From positions 1-54,093 of IMG/VR virus record IMGVR_UViG_3300012931_000024: a stretch of 54,093 nt of DNA, one strand, 5' to 3'. Below, piece after piece: positions 26,575 to 35,743 of this stretch; the stretch's first letter is position 1, and each line of letters begins with the position of its first letter. The position numbers were made by a program, and so were the translations under genes. The DNA comes from a virus. Under the pieces are notes generated by a model. It ran no database searches. It was not told the origin of the DNA and saw only the letters and a program-made list of their open reading frames with translations.

Positions 26575-26735
26575 TTTCGGATTACTCCTTCTGTTTTAAG
26601 TAAATTTTCCCCACAAATTGGGCATCTTGGTGTTCCTTCAGAAATTTGAGAAATGGGAAAATTACCGTGTCCTTTGGGACAATAAAGAATGTATTTTTTA
26701 TCAGGAAAAACCATCTTACATTCTTTCCTTAACAT
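26571..26735 (-). CDS. 54-residue zinc-ribbon microprotein
   Basis: The start is set by AAGGAGACA nine bases upstream. The sequence has LYCPKGHGN followed by RCPICGEN, a compact C-x(3)-H ... CPxC zinc-binding layout. Its stop overlaps the start of the next zinc-ribbon gene. It is the first gene after the hairpin that separates it from the decoration-protein genes. Confidence 0.72.
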   Translation of the reverse strand: MLRKECKMVFPDKKYILYCPKGHGNFPISQISEGTPRCPICGENLLKTEGVIRK

Positions 26736-26762
26736 CTTTATTGTCTCCTTGCCAAAGGGTTG

Positions 26763-26788
26763 CTCCCGGGGAACGGTGCCCCCGGGAG
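26763..26788 (-). terminator. GC-rich hairpin between decoration and connector genes
   Basis: CTCCCGGGG (26763-26771) and CCCCGGGAG (26780-26788) form a perfect 9-bp stem with an 8-nt loop. No U tract follows on the minus strand. It probably acts as a transcription attenuator or mRNA processing/stability element that separates abundant capsid and decoration messages from connector genes. Confidence 0.6.
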
Positions 26789-26827
26789 ACTTTTCAAGAA
26801 GGTTAACCAGGCGGCAGAGACAATTCT

Positions 26828-27853
26828 TTATAGTCTAACGGCCTGATAACTAATGATGGCATCGTTTTGAGGGTCTGCATTAAAGGTGAAGGTAATAAAA
26901 CCTGCACCGGCGACCGCAGACACCCCAGTAACATTCCCAGTACCATCATTAATAATTGACCAATAGACTAAATCATTAGCGGCTATCTTGCTGTCATAAA
27001 CCTTGATAGCCGCACCGTAAGCAGCATTATCCGCTGCAACTTCATCACCAGTTACTGTCCCAACACTATCATGACCAGTCGTTTCTGCTTCATGCAGATT
27101 GTACTTGGCTTTCAAGTCATTGAGACGGGTAACAGCTTCCTGCAAGGTGATAGGGGTTACTGCGCTCACTAGTGCATGAGTAGTATCCTGTGCAGAGTGA
27201 TAAGCCCAACCACTTGCCAGAATAACATCAGCATTATGAGCAGCATATAACGTTAGCAATGTCCCAGCAGTTGCCAGCAGAGTGGCTAAAGTAGTGGGAA
27301 TGGCACCAATACTCGTAGTTGGATGGGGGGCGGTAGTGTGCCTGGTCTCATTAGCAAAGTGACTGATAATGTCAGCCCGAATCTCAGTACACAAAGCAAT
27401 GGCAGAAGCCAAACCAGCAACATTTTCCTCTCTGCTGGTTGTATGGGCATCTTCCGCAGAGACAGCTTTGACAAGACCCCCAAGGCCAATATAAATCCAA
27501 CCAAGAGTAGTAGAAATTACTTTGACAAGAGTACCGCAAGCAATGAGGTTGGAAGAAGTATTGTCGAAGGTATTCTTATCGACAACATACATCGTTGTAC
27601 CAACCATTGCCTGAGTGATAGAGGTGGCTGCCATACTGATAACGCCAGTACGGTAGACTTCCACCTCTTTCGCCCCATTAGCACCCGAGTTCACTACTCC
27701 TTTAGCACAGACACCAACAAACCTTAAGCCTGCGGTATCAGTAGCTGGAATAGCATAACCAGAAGCATCTATGGCAACCAAGTCATCCTTGGCGATGGTG
27801 GTAGATGCCTTAACCGGGTACTTAATTTTGCTACCTGTAAATTTCCGAACCAT
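26828..27853 (-). CDS. Head decoration-like protein with long C-terminal extension
   Basis: The first 125 of 341 residues (SKIKYPVKASTTIAKDDLVA, then GYAIPATDTAGLRFVGV) are clearly related to the adjacent 136-residue decoration protein. The remainder is alanine- and threonine-rich, with segments such as HFANETRHTTAPH and KYNLHEAETTGHDSVG, and a C-terminal beta domain (GFITFTFNADPQNDAIISY). It is probably a virion-surface fibre or spike built on a decoration base. Confidence 0.75.
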   Translation of the reverse strand: MVRKFTGSKIKYPVKASTTIAKDDLVAIDASGYAIPATDTAGLRFVGVCAKGVVNSGANGAKEVEVYRTGVISMAATSITQAMVGTTMYVVDKNTFDNTSSNLIACGTLVKVISTTLGWIYIGLGGLVKAVSAEDAHTTSREENVAGLASAIALCTEIRADIISHFANETRHTTAPHPTTSIGAIPTTLATLLATAGTLLTLYAAHNADVILASGWAYHSAQDTTHALVSAVTPITLQEAVTRLNDLKAKYNLHEAETTGHDSVGTVTGDEVAADNAAYGAAIKVYDSKIAANDLVYWSIINDGTGNVTGVSAVAGAGFITFTFNADPQNDAIISYQAVRL

Positions 27854-27885
27854 TCAACCACCCCTTCCTTTTACTTAATTAGAGG

Positions 27886-28296
27886 TTAGGAAACCCGAGT
27901 AATGTCTACCCAACAAGAGGTAGCGGAAACATACTCAACGATTTCACCGACTTTGATGTTGTTGGAACCGGCCCCGGCAGCCACAACAGTCATATCATCA
28001 CTGACTTCAGCAATGTCACCGACATTGGCCTGAGACAAACCTGAAGCGGCGAAAAGATGAATGCCATCCCGACGGACTCGAATCTTCTGGGCGCCGGAAG
28101 CACCGGGATTGTTATCCACAGAACCTTCGGCAACACCAACGACCCGAAAACCAGATGTACCGGCAGCAGGTTGAGCATAGCCGTTAGCATCAACAGCAAC
28201 CAAAGTGCCGCCGTAGATAACGGTGTTGGCAAGGACGGGATATTCGACAATATCTCCGACTTTCTTTTTGGTGTAAATATCAGCCGTTGCAGCCAT
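27886..28296 (-). CDS. Head decoration protein (DUF2190-like)
   Basis: The 136-residue beta-rich protein has the pattern VGDIVEYPVLANTVIYGGTL then VAVDANGYAQPAAGTSGFRV, typical of DUF2190-like decoration proteins encoded next to capsid genes. CAGGAGG precedes the ATG. It would trim or stabilise capsid threefold or local symmetry sites. It is paralogous to the next downstream gene's N terminus. Confidence 0.82.
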   Translation of the reverse strand: MAATADIYTKKKVGDIVEYPVLANTVIYGGTLVAVDANGYAQPAAGTSGFRVVGVAEGSVDNNPGASGAQKIRVRRDGIHLFAASGLSQANVGDIAEVSDDMTVVAAGAGSNNIKVGEIVEYVSATSCWVDITRVS

Positions 28297-28324
28297 TTCA
28301 AATTTCCTCCTGAATTAAACTTAA

Positions 28325-28341
28325 GGGCTCCGGAGAGTCCC
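28325..28341 (-). terminator. Short hairpin after the major capsid gene
   Basis: On the minus strand GGG-A-CTC, loop TCCG, then GAG-CCC forms a compact stem with one bulge, followed by TTAAGTTTAATTC. It may partly terminate or stabilise the capsid message. Weak evidence. Confidence 0.35.
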
Positions 28342-28347
28342 GATTAA

Positions 28348-29592
28348 TTAGGCAGCGGTAAGAACCCGAACAAAATTATCAGCAAGGGCAATCTTCATAC
28401 CCCATCTCTGATAAATTTTGAACAATGTGCGATTCTTCTTCCACTCTGCATAAGGGTTGACCATCAGAGCAGTGGTGTTCAAACGCCGACCTACCACAAA
28501 GTTCAACAGGTTGCCAAAGATGATGAACGGAGTGGCTGATGCTGAAGTGGTAGGCATATTGGTGACTTCATTCCAGGGATAACCAAGAATCCGACCAGTC
28601 TGACCAGCAGCGGTCGGGTCACCGGCCTGAACACTATCCAAGAAGATAGGACGGTCATTCAGGTCTTTCAAAACCCGAACATAATGGAAGACTTCCCCAG
28701 ACATGAACCACTGAGCACCAATCTTCCGGCGTCCAGGAAGTTGGGCAAGAACCTGAGAAAGATAGTCAAAGGAAATGTCATCAAAGCCAGTTTCACCAGC
28801 CCCGAACTGAACATATTTGCCAGCATTCAGCAGCAAGCCGGCAAAGGGGGTTCCACTGCCATTGAATGCCTGGTTGTCAATTTCCAACCCGGCAGCATTG
28901 GCCATCACTTCAGCAATCCATGAAACGATGTCCGACACAGAATCAGCAAGAGTGGTATTCTTGACGGTAGCATAGCTGGAAAGCTCTTCCGCCGAGAGTT
29001 CCACTTCACTGATGGTCGGGCCACCCTCCATCGTTTCATTGCCCCAGTTCACAGAAGCTCCGCCAGTCTCAACGGGGAATTCCTGTTTATCTGAGGTCAT
29101 ATTCCACATGCGGGCCTTTTGCAAGACCACGCTCATTTCTCTGGCATAGGCCAAAATCTCAGTGGCCAGAGGTTCCGGAAGAGGAAAAGCATTGCCAGGG
29201 TCACCAATATCAATGGTAGACCCTTTGAGTTCTCCATAAATTTCCCGGAACTTGTCCTTAGCCTTGTAATCGCCCATGGCCCCTGCTTTAATCAGCAGGA
29301 TAAAATACTTGGCCAATTCCTGACGTTTAGGCTCACTAATCCTGTATCTCGGATGAGCAATAACGTCAGTAAGACGTTTGCCTTGTTCCAGAAGGTCGTA
29401 AGGAGCATAAATGCTCAGGTCATCAGCATTTTCCTTACCTTTTTCAGGATCATTCGGAAGCTGAAAACCCTTGGCCGCTGCTTCTTTATAAGCCTCCACC
29501 GAAGCAGTATTTTTCTCCACTACTTCCTTCAAACCAGTAACACTGGAAACCAAACCAGTGACAAGGTCCGTCAATTCCTTAATGTGTGGCAT
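28348..29592 (-). CDS. Major capsid protein, HK97 fold
   Basis: The start is taken at the ATG preceded by GAGGAGG, giving 414 residues. The N-terminal coiled-coil delta domain (HIKELTDLVTGLVSSVTGLK) precedes a mature part with hallmark HK97 sections. These are LPEPLATEILAYAREMS, FPVETGGASVNWGNE, AEELSSYATVKNTTLADS and a C-terminal NPYAEWKKNRTLFKIYQRWG. It follows the protease directly, overlapping it by 14 bases, and precedes decoration genes. Confidence 0.95.
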   Translation of the reverse strand: MPHIKELTDLVTGLVSSVTGLKEVVEKNTASVEAYKEAAAKGFQLPNDPEKGKENADDLSIYAPYDLLEQGKRLTDVIAHPRYRISEPKRQELAKYFILLIKAGAMGDYKAKDKFREIYGELKGSTIDIGDPGNAFPLPEPLATEILAYAREMSVVLQKARMWNMTSDKQEFPVETGGASVNWGNETMEGGPTISEVELSAEELSSYATVKNTTLADSVSDIVSWIAEVMANAAGLEIDNQAFNGSGTPFAGLLLNAGKYVQFGAGETGFDDISFDYLSQVLAQLPGRRKIGAQWFMSGEVFHYVRVLKDLNDRPIFLDSVQAGDPTAAGQTGRILGYPWNEVTNMPTTSASATPFIIFGNLLNFVVGRRLNTTALMVNPYAEWKKNRTLFKIYQRWGMKIALADNFVRVLTAA

Positions 29593-31603
29593 TTTTAACA
29601 ACCTCCTCAATTTCATTAGCGATTTTTTTGAGTTTCAACATTTCCTCTCGAAATTTCACCATTCCGAGAGAATCTTCTTGGGGCGATTCAACTTCAATTT
29701 CAAGGGGAGCCTTAGCCAAAAATTCTTGGATTTTGGCAAGCATGGACTTGACTTCCTCTTTAATAGTCCCAGCTAACCATTCTTTATCTTGTTGACTCAG
29801 AATTAACTCAAACTTGGTCTCCCTTTCACCAACCTCAAGTTTATTATCGGAGTCAAATGTTTCCTCTTTTGTTTTAACTAATCTTCCTTCTTTGAAAGTG
29901 AAAGAAGAAATAACTACTTTTCCTTCATCTTCACCCTCAATCCATCTCTTTTCTTTGAGATTAAAATCCTTCTCAGAGAGGTCCAAATTAAATGTATTTG
30001 AATAAAATTCCCTTATTCTCTTTTCAGCATCCCCTTCTTCCTCTAGGGTACAGCCTCTTGTTATTTGGGAAATTACAATTCCATCCTCCTCATTGTAATC
30101 CCCATGCAAATGTACCTGTACTCCTTGGGGAACTGAATTTAACATTTCCTGAGCTTCACAGGTAAAAGATATTTCAATAGAAGTAGTTCCGGTAGCCGCT
30201 TCAAAACTGCCATTATGGTCCTTACAATGTTTTCGAGCTTCGGAGGCAGTCCAAGTATCCTTATTATAGCGATAAGCCTGTTCTGCCCAACTATCTTCCC
30301 CTTTCTTCTTACCAAAAATGATGGAATATTCTTTTCCATCATGTTCACGCTTACCACGGCGGAACTTTTCAAAATCATCAGGATTTCTTAATCTGCAAGA
30401 ATGTTCATTGGGATATGGTTTCAAACCCTCTTCAGGGAGTTCTTCCGTAATTTCTTTAAGAAATTCCTCATCATACTCCGCTTCTGCATTGTAAGTCGGG
30501 GGTTCTTTGTCAAATTTCTTGTAATAGGCTACTAAGAAACTATAACAAGATTTTCTATCATCTCCCAAGTCAGCCCCACCACGAGCCCCATTAACAGAAC
30601 CCATTGCCTTATTGACGCCCCCCCAAACCGCGGTAAGAGTTCCATCAATGACTTTAGCAAATGGCAGAATATATGCCCCTTTAGTATCGGCATTAACTCC
30701 AGATTTTTGATAAACAAAACCTTTCTTATATTTGGAGAAGTCGATTTTTCCATCAGTGGTTGCCCAATTTTCAATTGAAGTCCGAGCAGCAGCCCCATCC
30801 CATTCCCCCGAATCATTAGTCGGGAGGTTTCTTGAACCACATACTGCCTTTATTTCATCCTCTTCATTTTCAAGTTTTTCTGGAACTTGAACTTGGACAG
30901 GTCTTTCTTCATCAATTACTTCAATTTCACCTTTAACTCTGAGTTCCTCCAGAATATCATCCTTCGTCTTTAAATCCTCCAATCCACCAGCATTAAAACA
31001 ATTAAGAAGGTTTTGAGTTAGTAATTCATCACCAGCAAAACCTTTAATTGCATTTTGGAGAGCAGAAGGATTAGAAGGAACAGGACAACCTGAAAGTTCA
31101 AGTAATTCCTGTTTGATATATTCCCGACCATATTGCCACATCCAAGGCTCATCCTTGGGAGGATCTTCTCCTTCAGGCTTTTCTAACTTATTCCATTTAT
31201 AAGGCAAAAACCCAACACTACTAGCATTGATAATTTGTTGCTCATAGAGTTGGAGAATCATGTCAGCAAAAGGATTAAGCCCTTCAGTGGGAAAACGAAT
31301 GTCTTTAAACTCAAGTCGGTTAGGATTACGTCGGCGGATAAGTTGGGAAGTTGCGCCGAGAGGAACTGAAGAATAATTATGCGCCCAAAGAAAAACAGGA
31401 TTTTTCAGATAATTTTCCAAAATCCAACCGCTAACCCTAATAATATCACCATCTCGGTCTCTGGTTTCATCTGAACCGATAATAGTCAGGGTTCGCTTTT
31501 CTAAATTGACCCCTTTTACAATACTGGTAAAATCCTGTACATATACTTCCTTATTGTTTCGGAGAATTGGTTTCTCATCTGGACCTACCAATACATAACT
31601 CAT
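29579..31603 (-). CDS. Prohead protease fused to extra domains and a scaffold-like tail
   Basis: The first about 140 of 674 residues are an HK97-type (S78) prohead protease, with the histidine in WAHNYSS (His75) and the serine in NASSVGF (about 128-129). Two inserted segments follow: one around CGSRNLPTNDSGEWDGAAAR, then one with NEHSCRLRNPDDFEKFRRGK and SEARKHCKDHNGSFE. The last about 110 residues are coiled coil, like a scaffold. The product is about three times the usual protease length. It overlaps portal and capsid genes by a few bases. Confidence 0.88.
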   Translation of the reverse strand: MSYVLVGPDEKPILRNNKEVYVQDFTSIVKGVNLEKRTLTIIGSDETRDRDGDIIRVSGWILENYLKNPVFLWAHNYSSVPLGATSQLIRRRNPNRLEFKDIRFPTEGLNPFADMILQLYEQQIINASSVGFLPYKWNKLEKPEGEDPPKDEPWMWQYGREYIKQELLELSGCPVPSNPSALQNAIKGFAGDELLTQNLLNCFNAGGLEDLKTKDDILEELRVKGEIEVIDEERPVQVQVPEKLENEEDEIKAVCGSRNLPTNDSGEWDGAAARTSIENWATTDGKIDFSKYKKGFVYQKSGVNADTKGAYILPFAKVIDGTLTAVWGGVNKAMGSVNGARGGADLGDDRKSCYSFLVAYYKKFDKEPPTYNAEAEYDEEFLKEITEELPEEGLKPYPNEHSCRLRNPDDFEKFRRGKREHDGKEYSIIFGKKKGEDSWAEQAYRYNKDTWTASEARKHCKDHNGSFEAATGTTSIEISFTCEAQEMLNSVPQGVQVHLHGDYNEEDGIVISQITRGCTLEEEGDAEKRIREFYSNTFNLDLSEKDFNLKEKRWIEGEDEGKVVISSFTFKEGRLVKTKEETFDSDNKLEVGERETKFELILSQQDKEWLAGTIKEEVKSMLAKIQEFLAKAPLEIEVESPQEDSLGMVKFREEMLKLKKIANEIEEVVKNATH

Positions 31604-33423
31604 GAATCGTCTCCTTCTTTTTTAGGCTCCTCAATTGCTCTAAGGCAATTTATGGAAGCAAAGTCAAAAGCACTCAAAACTTCGGCTTTCACCAGATTTT
31701 TTACTTCCTTATCAGCCAAGTTAAAAAGTTGACGGATTTTCTTATCAATCTTTTCTTTATCAGTTTCCCTCTGAATTGAATTAAGAACTTCCCTGTGTAT
31801 TTCTGCTACTATTCCAGTAAAAACCGTTTTCCGTTCTTGGATAAATCTTTCCTTTGCTTCTTCTGATATTATAAAGGAATGAACATTGTCAAGCGTAAAA
31901 TCGAATGAATCCGAAAAAAATTGACGACCATTATCTATCAAACTTTCCACCTCATAATCAATTGTTCGATGGAAACGCAAAATATCTTCATCAAAACTCA
32001 CATTTAAAAAGGATTCAATCCCATCGTTCCTAAAAATCCTCAAACATTTCGACCTCATATCGAAAAAGAATTTTCGATATTTATCCACAAAACGATTCAT
32101 ATTTGGATTACATAAATTGAGAAAGTTTGGAATTCCCTTAGACAATAGCCTTTGTATATTCTGAAATTGATTATTAACTGGAGCATCTACCCCAGGAGGG
32201 GAAGGAACATGCTGTCCTGGATTAATAATAGCACCTTGATTAACTGGCATCATATTTACCGGAACAAATGCCACATCACCCCAATCTTTCTCATCAAATC
32301 CCATATGAAAACGGCGGTTAAGTTCATTTCGGGTAAATCCCATCCGAAATAATCTTTCCATCGTTTTAACAGCGGTATCGGTATCATCATGCAAAGCTTC
32401 AATAGTGGTTATATCAAATTCATACCGTAAATTTTGTCCACTCGGAATAAGTCCAAAGGATAAAGCATCTGCAATCATCCTCATTAATGGTAGACAAGTG
32501 CCCATCCACCATTCTTTTCTTTCTTCTTTAGCAATTGCATAATTTAAATTTTCTGCTTTTGAGAGAATGGTTCTTTTCATTCCCCAAATACGCATGATTG
32601 CATCTTCATCGGATTTCCGAAGTTCAATAAAATCCATGTCTTTATGAGAAGGTGAAACTCCTTGGTAAGTCATACCCTGTTGCAAAATAGCGATTTCATG
32701 CGCTTTTCTATAGCCTTGATGCTTTTCTCTCCATTGAGCCCTAGTCTTCTCAATTACATCATTATGAACCTTTCCAGGAGCACTTAAAACACCTCCAGGC
32801 ATTGCTCCAGAATCAAAGAAAGCATGATTGTAACGAGAGGATTTATAAAATTCTAAAATAGGAAGACGACCAGCAGTAGCCGGAGCAAGTCCTTCTATTG
32901 TATGGTTAGGATTATGAAATTTCAAATGTAAAACATCTTCCGATTTTAATTTTATTGGGCTTTGATTATCGCTAGGCCGATATTCCCAACCGATTAAATG
33001 ACCTGTTTTTGAATCAGTTACATAATCCATATATTTCCATCTAGCTATCCAAAGAGAATCAGGAATAGTAGGAGTCGGAAAAGGAATAATACAAACATTC
33101 CCATCTATAAGCCAATTGACAATCACCCCCTCAAGAAATAAAATTCTATTGGTCATATAATTAGGACGAGTAATCACCTTTTGCAAAGGATGATTATCCG
33201 GAGCTGGGTCACTTCCAGTTCTAGAGAACTTCATCAAACGTAAAGGGGTTTGAGCAATGGCTTTTGCAGTATAACTAATACAAGAGTAAGCCAATTCTAC
33301 CCCTGTATAAACATCATTCATTACTCCTTCTTCATCAGGTGGTTCACCCTTTACATATAACCAATTTTGAGGAAAATCAATAACGGATTTTACCGTAGTC
33401 AGAAGTCTACCTAACCGATTCAT
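31600..33423 (-). CDS. Portal protein, HK97-type, with extended C terminus
   Basis: The 607 residues begin with the usual portal N terminus and contain LAYSCISYTAKAIAQTPLRL, HLKFHNPNHTIEGLAPAT and a conserved FTRNELNRRFHMGFDEKDWG. After about residue 430 an extra helical region follows, ending VKAEVLSAFDFASINCLRAI, which vaguely resembles a truncated MuF domain. The portal is the dodecameric DNA gate at the capsid vertex. Its start overlaps a small membrane protein stop. Confidence 0.92.
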   Translation of the reverse strand: MNRLGRLLTTVKSVIDFPQNWLYVKGEPPDEEGVMNDVYTGVELAYSCISYTAKAIAQTPLRLMKFSRTGSDPAPDNHPLQKVITRPNYMTNRILFLEGVIVNWLIDGNVCIIPFPTPTIPDSLWIARWKYMDYVTDSKTGHLIGWEYRPSDNQSPIKLKSEDVLHLKFHNPNHTIEGLAPATAGRLPILEFYKSSRYNHAFFDSGAMPGGVLSAPGKVHNDVIEKTRAQWREKHQGYRKAHEIAILQQGMTYQGVSPSHKDMDFIELRKSDEDAIMRIWGMKRTILSKAENLNYAIAKEERKEWWMGTCLPLMRMIADALSFGLIPSGQNLRYEFDITTIEALHDDTDTAVKTMERLFRMGFTRNELNRRFHMGFDEKDWGDVAFVPVNMMPVNQGAIINPGQHVPSPPGVDAPVNNQFQNIQRLLSKGIPNFLNLCNPNMNRFVDKYRKFFFDMRSKCLRIFRNDGIESFLNVSFDEDILRFHRTIDYEVESLIDNGRQFFSDSFDFTLDNVHSFIISEEAKERFIQERKTVFTGIVAEIHREVLNSIQRETDKEKIDKKIRQLFNLADKEVKNLVKAEVLSAFDFASINCLRAIEEPKKEGDDS

Positions 33424-33575
33424 TTTTTCACCTTTTTAGCAATCCCTTCTTTAGTCTCTTCCTTGATAAGATAGTGGACAAACCAGGCCGCACATCCAAA
33501 AAATGACCCGAAAATGATTGCCCACTTGAGACCGATAAAGAGATGCTCCACTAAATTTAACCACGATGGTGTCAT
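33420..33575 (-). CDS. 51-residue membrane protein between terminase and portal
   Basis: The start is preceded by AAGGGGAATAAA. One transmembrane helix (about 17-36, KWAIIFGSFFGCAAWFVHYL) is followed by a lysine-rich tail. The stop overlaps the portal start (ATGA). A membrane peptide inside the head operon is unusual; it may be a late accessory or superinfection factor. No family is recognised. Confidence 0.65.
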   Translation of the reverse strand: MTPSWLNLVEHLFIGLKWAIIFGSFFGCAAWFVHYLIKEETKEGIAKKVKK

Positions 33576-33585
33576 TTTATTCCCC

Positions 33586-35190
33586 TTATGCCCAAGCTAT
33601 TAAATCCTGACCAGAGATTAGTTCGTCTTCAGCAAAAGATAGCATTAGACAATCTGCTCTATCAGGAGAACGTCCTATTTTTTTCTTCAGGGTATCTTTA
33701 TCTGAAATTTTCATTTTTCCTTCACTCATGAATTTATCTGTGGTAATCTTAGACAATTCATGACCAAGTTCCCAATCATTAATAAATATCTTATTTTCAT
33801 GAAACATGGTTCTTAATTTCCAATAATTTTGTGCCCTTTTATTAATGAATCTCACCCTATCATCACCAGGAACCTCATCTGCACCTTCCTGAGAAATAAT
33901 GCTATTTACAGGATATCCCCTTTCCCAAAGCATATCCACTACACCACCACCAAGTCCTGTATCATCTACATTGATACAACTTGGTTCTTGTTTCAAAGAT
34001 TTAAAATTTTCATAATGGAAAATAATTCTTCCTACGGTCTCAGTTTCTCTTTCCTTTTCAGTTACTTCTAAAATATCAAAACGTCCTGACCTTCTACGGG
34101 CACCAATTACTGTACTATCATCTCCGAAACGAGCCACATCACAACCAAGAGTAAGAACAGGGTCATTCTTTTCCTCTATTATTTCCTCATAGAAATCAAA
34201 AGCCCTTTGGATATATTTGAATGGAATTAAAACATCTCCGCCATCAATCGGAAATTGACCTAAAACCTTTATCCGAAATAAATTAGAATCCCTCCCCCAC
34301 TTTTCTGCCATCTTATCAGGCCAATCCTTATCACATAATTTTGGATAAAAATTTATACCATGTCTGACATTGGGAGTATCATAACAAGAGATTGATATAC
34401 AATAATACCCAGATTTAGGATTGAAACCATCTGTATCTTCCATTCCTTCAAAAATTTCAGCAAATTTACTAGTTTCATCCAATGGGTTTCCAATAAGAAG
34501 GACAAAAGTAACTGGGGAAGAAAGAATACCTTCTATTACATCAAAAACAAGATTCTCAACCCCACCAGCCTCATCAATTATTACAAAAATGTTTTCTTCA
34601 TGGAAACCAGCAATATTGGCAGCCGGGTCTTTAGTGCTAAATCCTTCAACAAACCATTTTTCTCCAAGTTCTAAAGAAGTCTGAGTAAGCTTTCCACCAA
34701 GTTTTCTTGGGGCATTATTATAAGCATCATGAATTTCACCCCAAAGAACCCTTTTAACTTGTCGAAAAGTAGGAGCAGTAGTGATTCCTAAGGCGTGCCA
34801 GCCATAAGCTAAATATAATACAAGCCTAGCAGCTAAAAATGATTTTCCTGTTGAATGTCCAGATTTTACAGCAACCTTCCTATATTTAATCAAAGCCTCA
34901 CTAATCTTCTTCTGTTTGCTCCAAAGGGGAGGATTTCTTCTATCTTGATTAGGACGGGGAGCATCATTAGGCCATTTTTCTACATTAATTCCAAGTTCAT
35001 GCCAGAAAAAATCCAATGGATTCTTTTTGTAATTTTTAAAAAAATTGATTTGCTCCTTCAAAGCTTGTTCAGTTAATTGGTCTGGAATAAGACTATCAAA
35101 ATTAATATTACCAAGGTCAAGGGAAGGCTTAAAAAGTCTCCCTGTTTTCATTTTTATTTCCTGGTGTTGTCTTTTTTTCAAACGTGTCAT
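33586..35190 (-). CDS. terL: Terminase large subunit
   Basis: This 534-residue packaging motor has a Walker A motif SGHSTGKS (110-117), Walker B IFVIIDEAGG (Asp206-Glu207), a coupling motif around LLIGNP, and an RNase H-like nuclease. Nuclease acidic residues are Asp351 in GCDVARFGDD, a DDTGLGGG segment near 408, and PDRADCLML near the C terminus. It cuts and translocates phage DNA into proheads through the portal. The annotated ATG has a weak binding site; an ATG 13 codons later, after CAGGAAAT, is a credible alternative. Confidence 0.95.
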   Translation of the reverse strand: MTRLKKRQHQEIKMKTGRLFKPSLDLGNINFDSLIPDQLTEQALKEQINFFKNYKKNPLDFFWHELGINVEKWPNDAPRPNQDRRNPPLWSKQKKISEALIKYRKVAVKSGHSTGKSFLAARLVLYLAYGWHALGITTAPTFRQVKRVLWGEIHDAYNNAPRKLGGKLTQTSLELGEKWFVEGFSTKDPAANIAGFHEENIFVIIDEAGGVENLVFDVIEGILSSPVTFVLLIGNPLDETSKFAEIFEGMEDTDGFNPKSGYYCISISCYDTPNVRHGINFYPKLCDKDWPDKMAEKWGRDSNLFRIKVLGQFPIDGGDVLIPFKYIQRAFDFYEEIIEEKNDPVLTLGCDVARFGDDSTVIGARRRSGRFDILEVTEKERETETVGRIIFHYENFKSLKQEPSCINVDDTGLGGGVVDMLWERGYPVNSIISQEGADEVPGDDRVRFINKRAQNYWKLRTMFHENKIFINDWELGHELSKITTDKFMSEGKMKISDKDTLKKKIGRSPDRADCLMLSFAEDELISGQDLIAWA

Positions 35191-35194
35191 AAAT

Positions 35195-35434
35195 TCATGC
35201 CATCATTCTTAATAAAAGATTCTTTATCCAACATAAAGTCCAATATACAAAGGTAATTGAACCTAAAATTGTCATAAAAAGAAGAGGTTTATTACTCACC
35301 CACAACTTTTCCAAATCCCATTTCATTATCAAAATTTTTCTTTCACACCAACGTAGAAACCGTTCATGCAAAAGCATTTTTGCATCCAAATAATAAAATT
35401 CCTTTTCAGGATAATCTGATTTCTTTTGTTCCAT
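35195..35434 (-). CDS. 79-residue C-terminally anchored membrane protein
   Basis: The ATG start at 35434 is preferred over an upstream TTG. The N-terminal part is charged (EQKKSDYPEKEFYYLDAKML); a single hydrophobic segment near the end (PLLFMTILGSITFVYWTLCW) would anchor it. It overlaps the zinc-binding gene by 29 bases. Function is unknown; the binding site is weak. Confidence 0.5.
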   Translation of the reverse strand: MEQKKSDYPEKEFYYLDAKMLLHERFLRWCERKILIMKWDLEKLWVSNKPLLFMTILGSITFVYWTLCWIKNLLLRMMA

Positions 35435-35594
35435 GGCAAATGTGGTTTTCAGTAAGAATTTCTTTTGCTTTTTCGAGATAATCTCCGGTCTCTTTATTAA
35501 AATCCTCAAAATTCATAAAAGAGGATAATTCTGTTCCACATTCTGAGCATTTTCCAGTAATTACTATCCTAACTCTAGGCCAATCAATAACCAC
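35406..35594 (-). CDS. 62-residue putative zinc-binding protein (GTG start)
   Basis: GTG start with GGAGATTAATAC upstream. CSECG near residue 16 and NHICHG near residue 51 could form a zinc site. It overlaps both neighbours. No family is recognised. Confidence 0.55.
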   Translation of the reverse strand: MVIDWPRVRIVITGKCSECGTELSSFMNFEDFNKETGDYLEKAKEILTENHICHGTKEIRLS

Positions 35595-35742
35595 GTATTA
35601 ATCTCCATCTTCCAACTTTCATCCAACCTTCTTTCATTAACTTTGCTTTTTCTTCTACTACTAAAACTATTCCGAAAAGGATTCCTTTAGTTACTAAACT
35701 TAAACCATCTCCCAAAATACCTCTAGTAGTTAAATGAATCAT
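35584..35742 (-). CDS. 52-residue basic small protein
   Basis: The ATG lies two bases after the upstream stop. The protein has a hydrophobic centre (GILFGIVLVVEE) and a basic C terminus (KVGRWRLIRGY), and overlaps the next gene by 11 bases. Such tight overlaps support translation, but the ribosome binding site is poor. Confidence 0.5.
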   Translation of the reverse strand: MIHLTTRGILGDGLSLVTKGILFGIVLVVEEKAKLMKEGWMKVGRWRLIRGY

Positions 35743-35743
35743 T

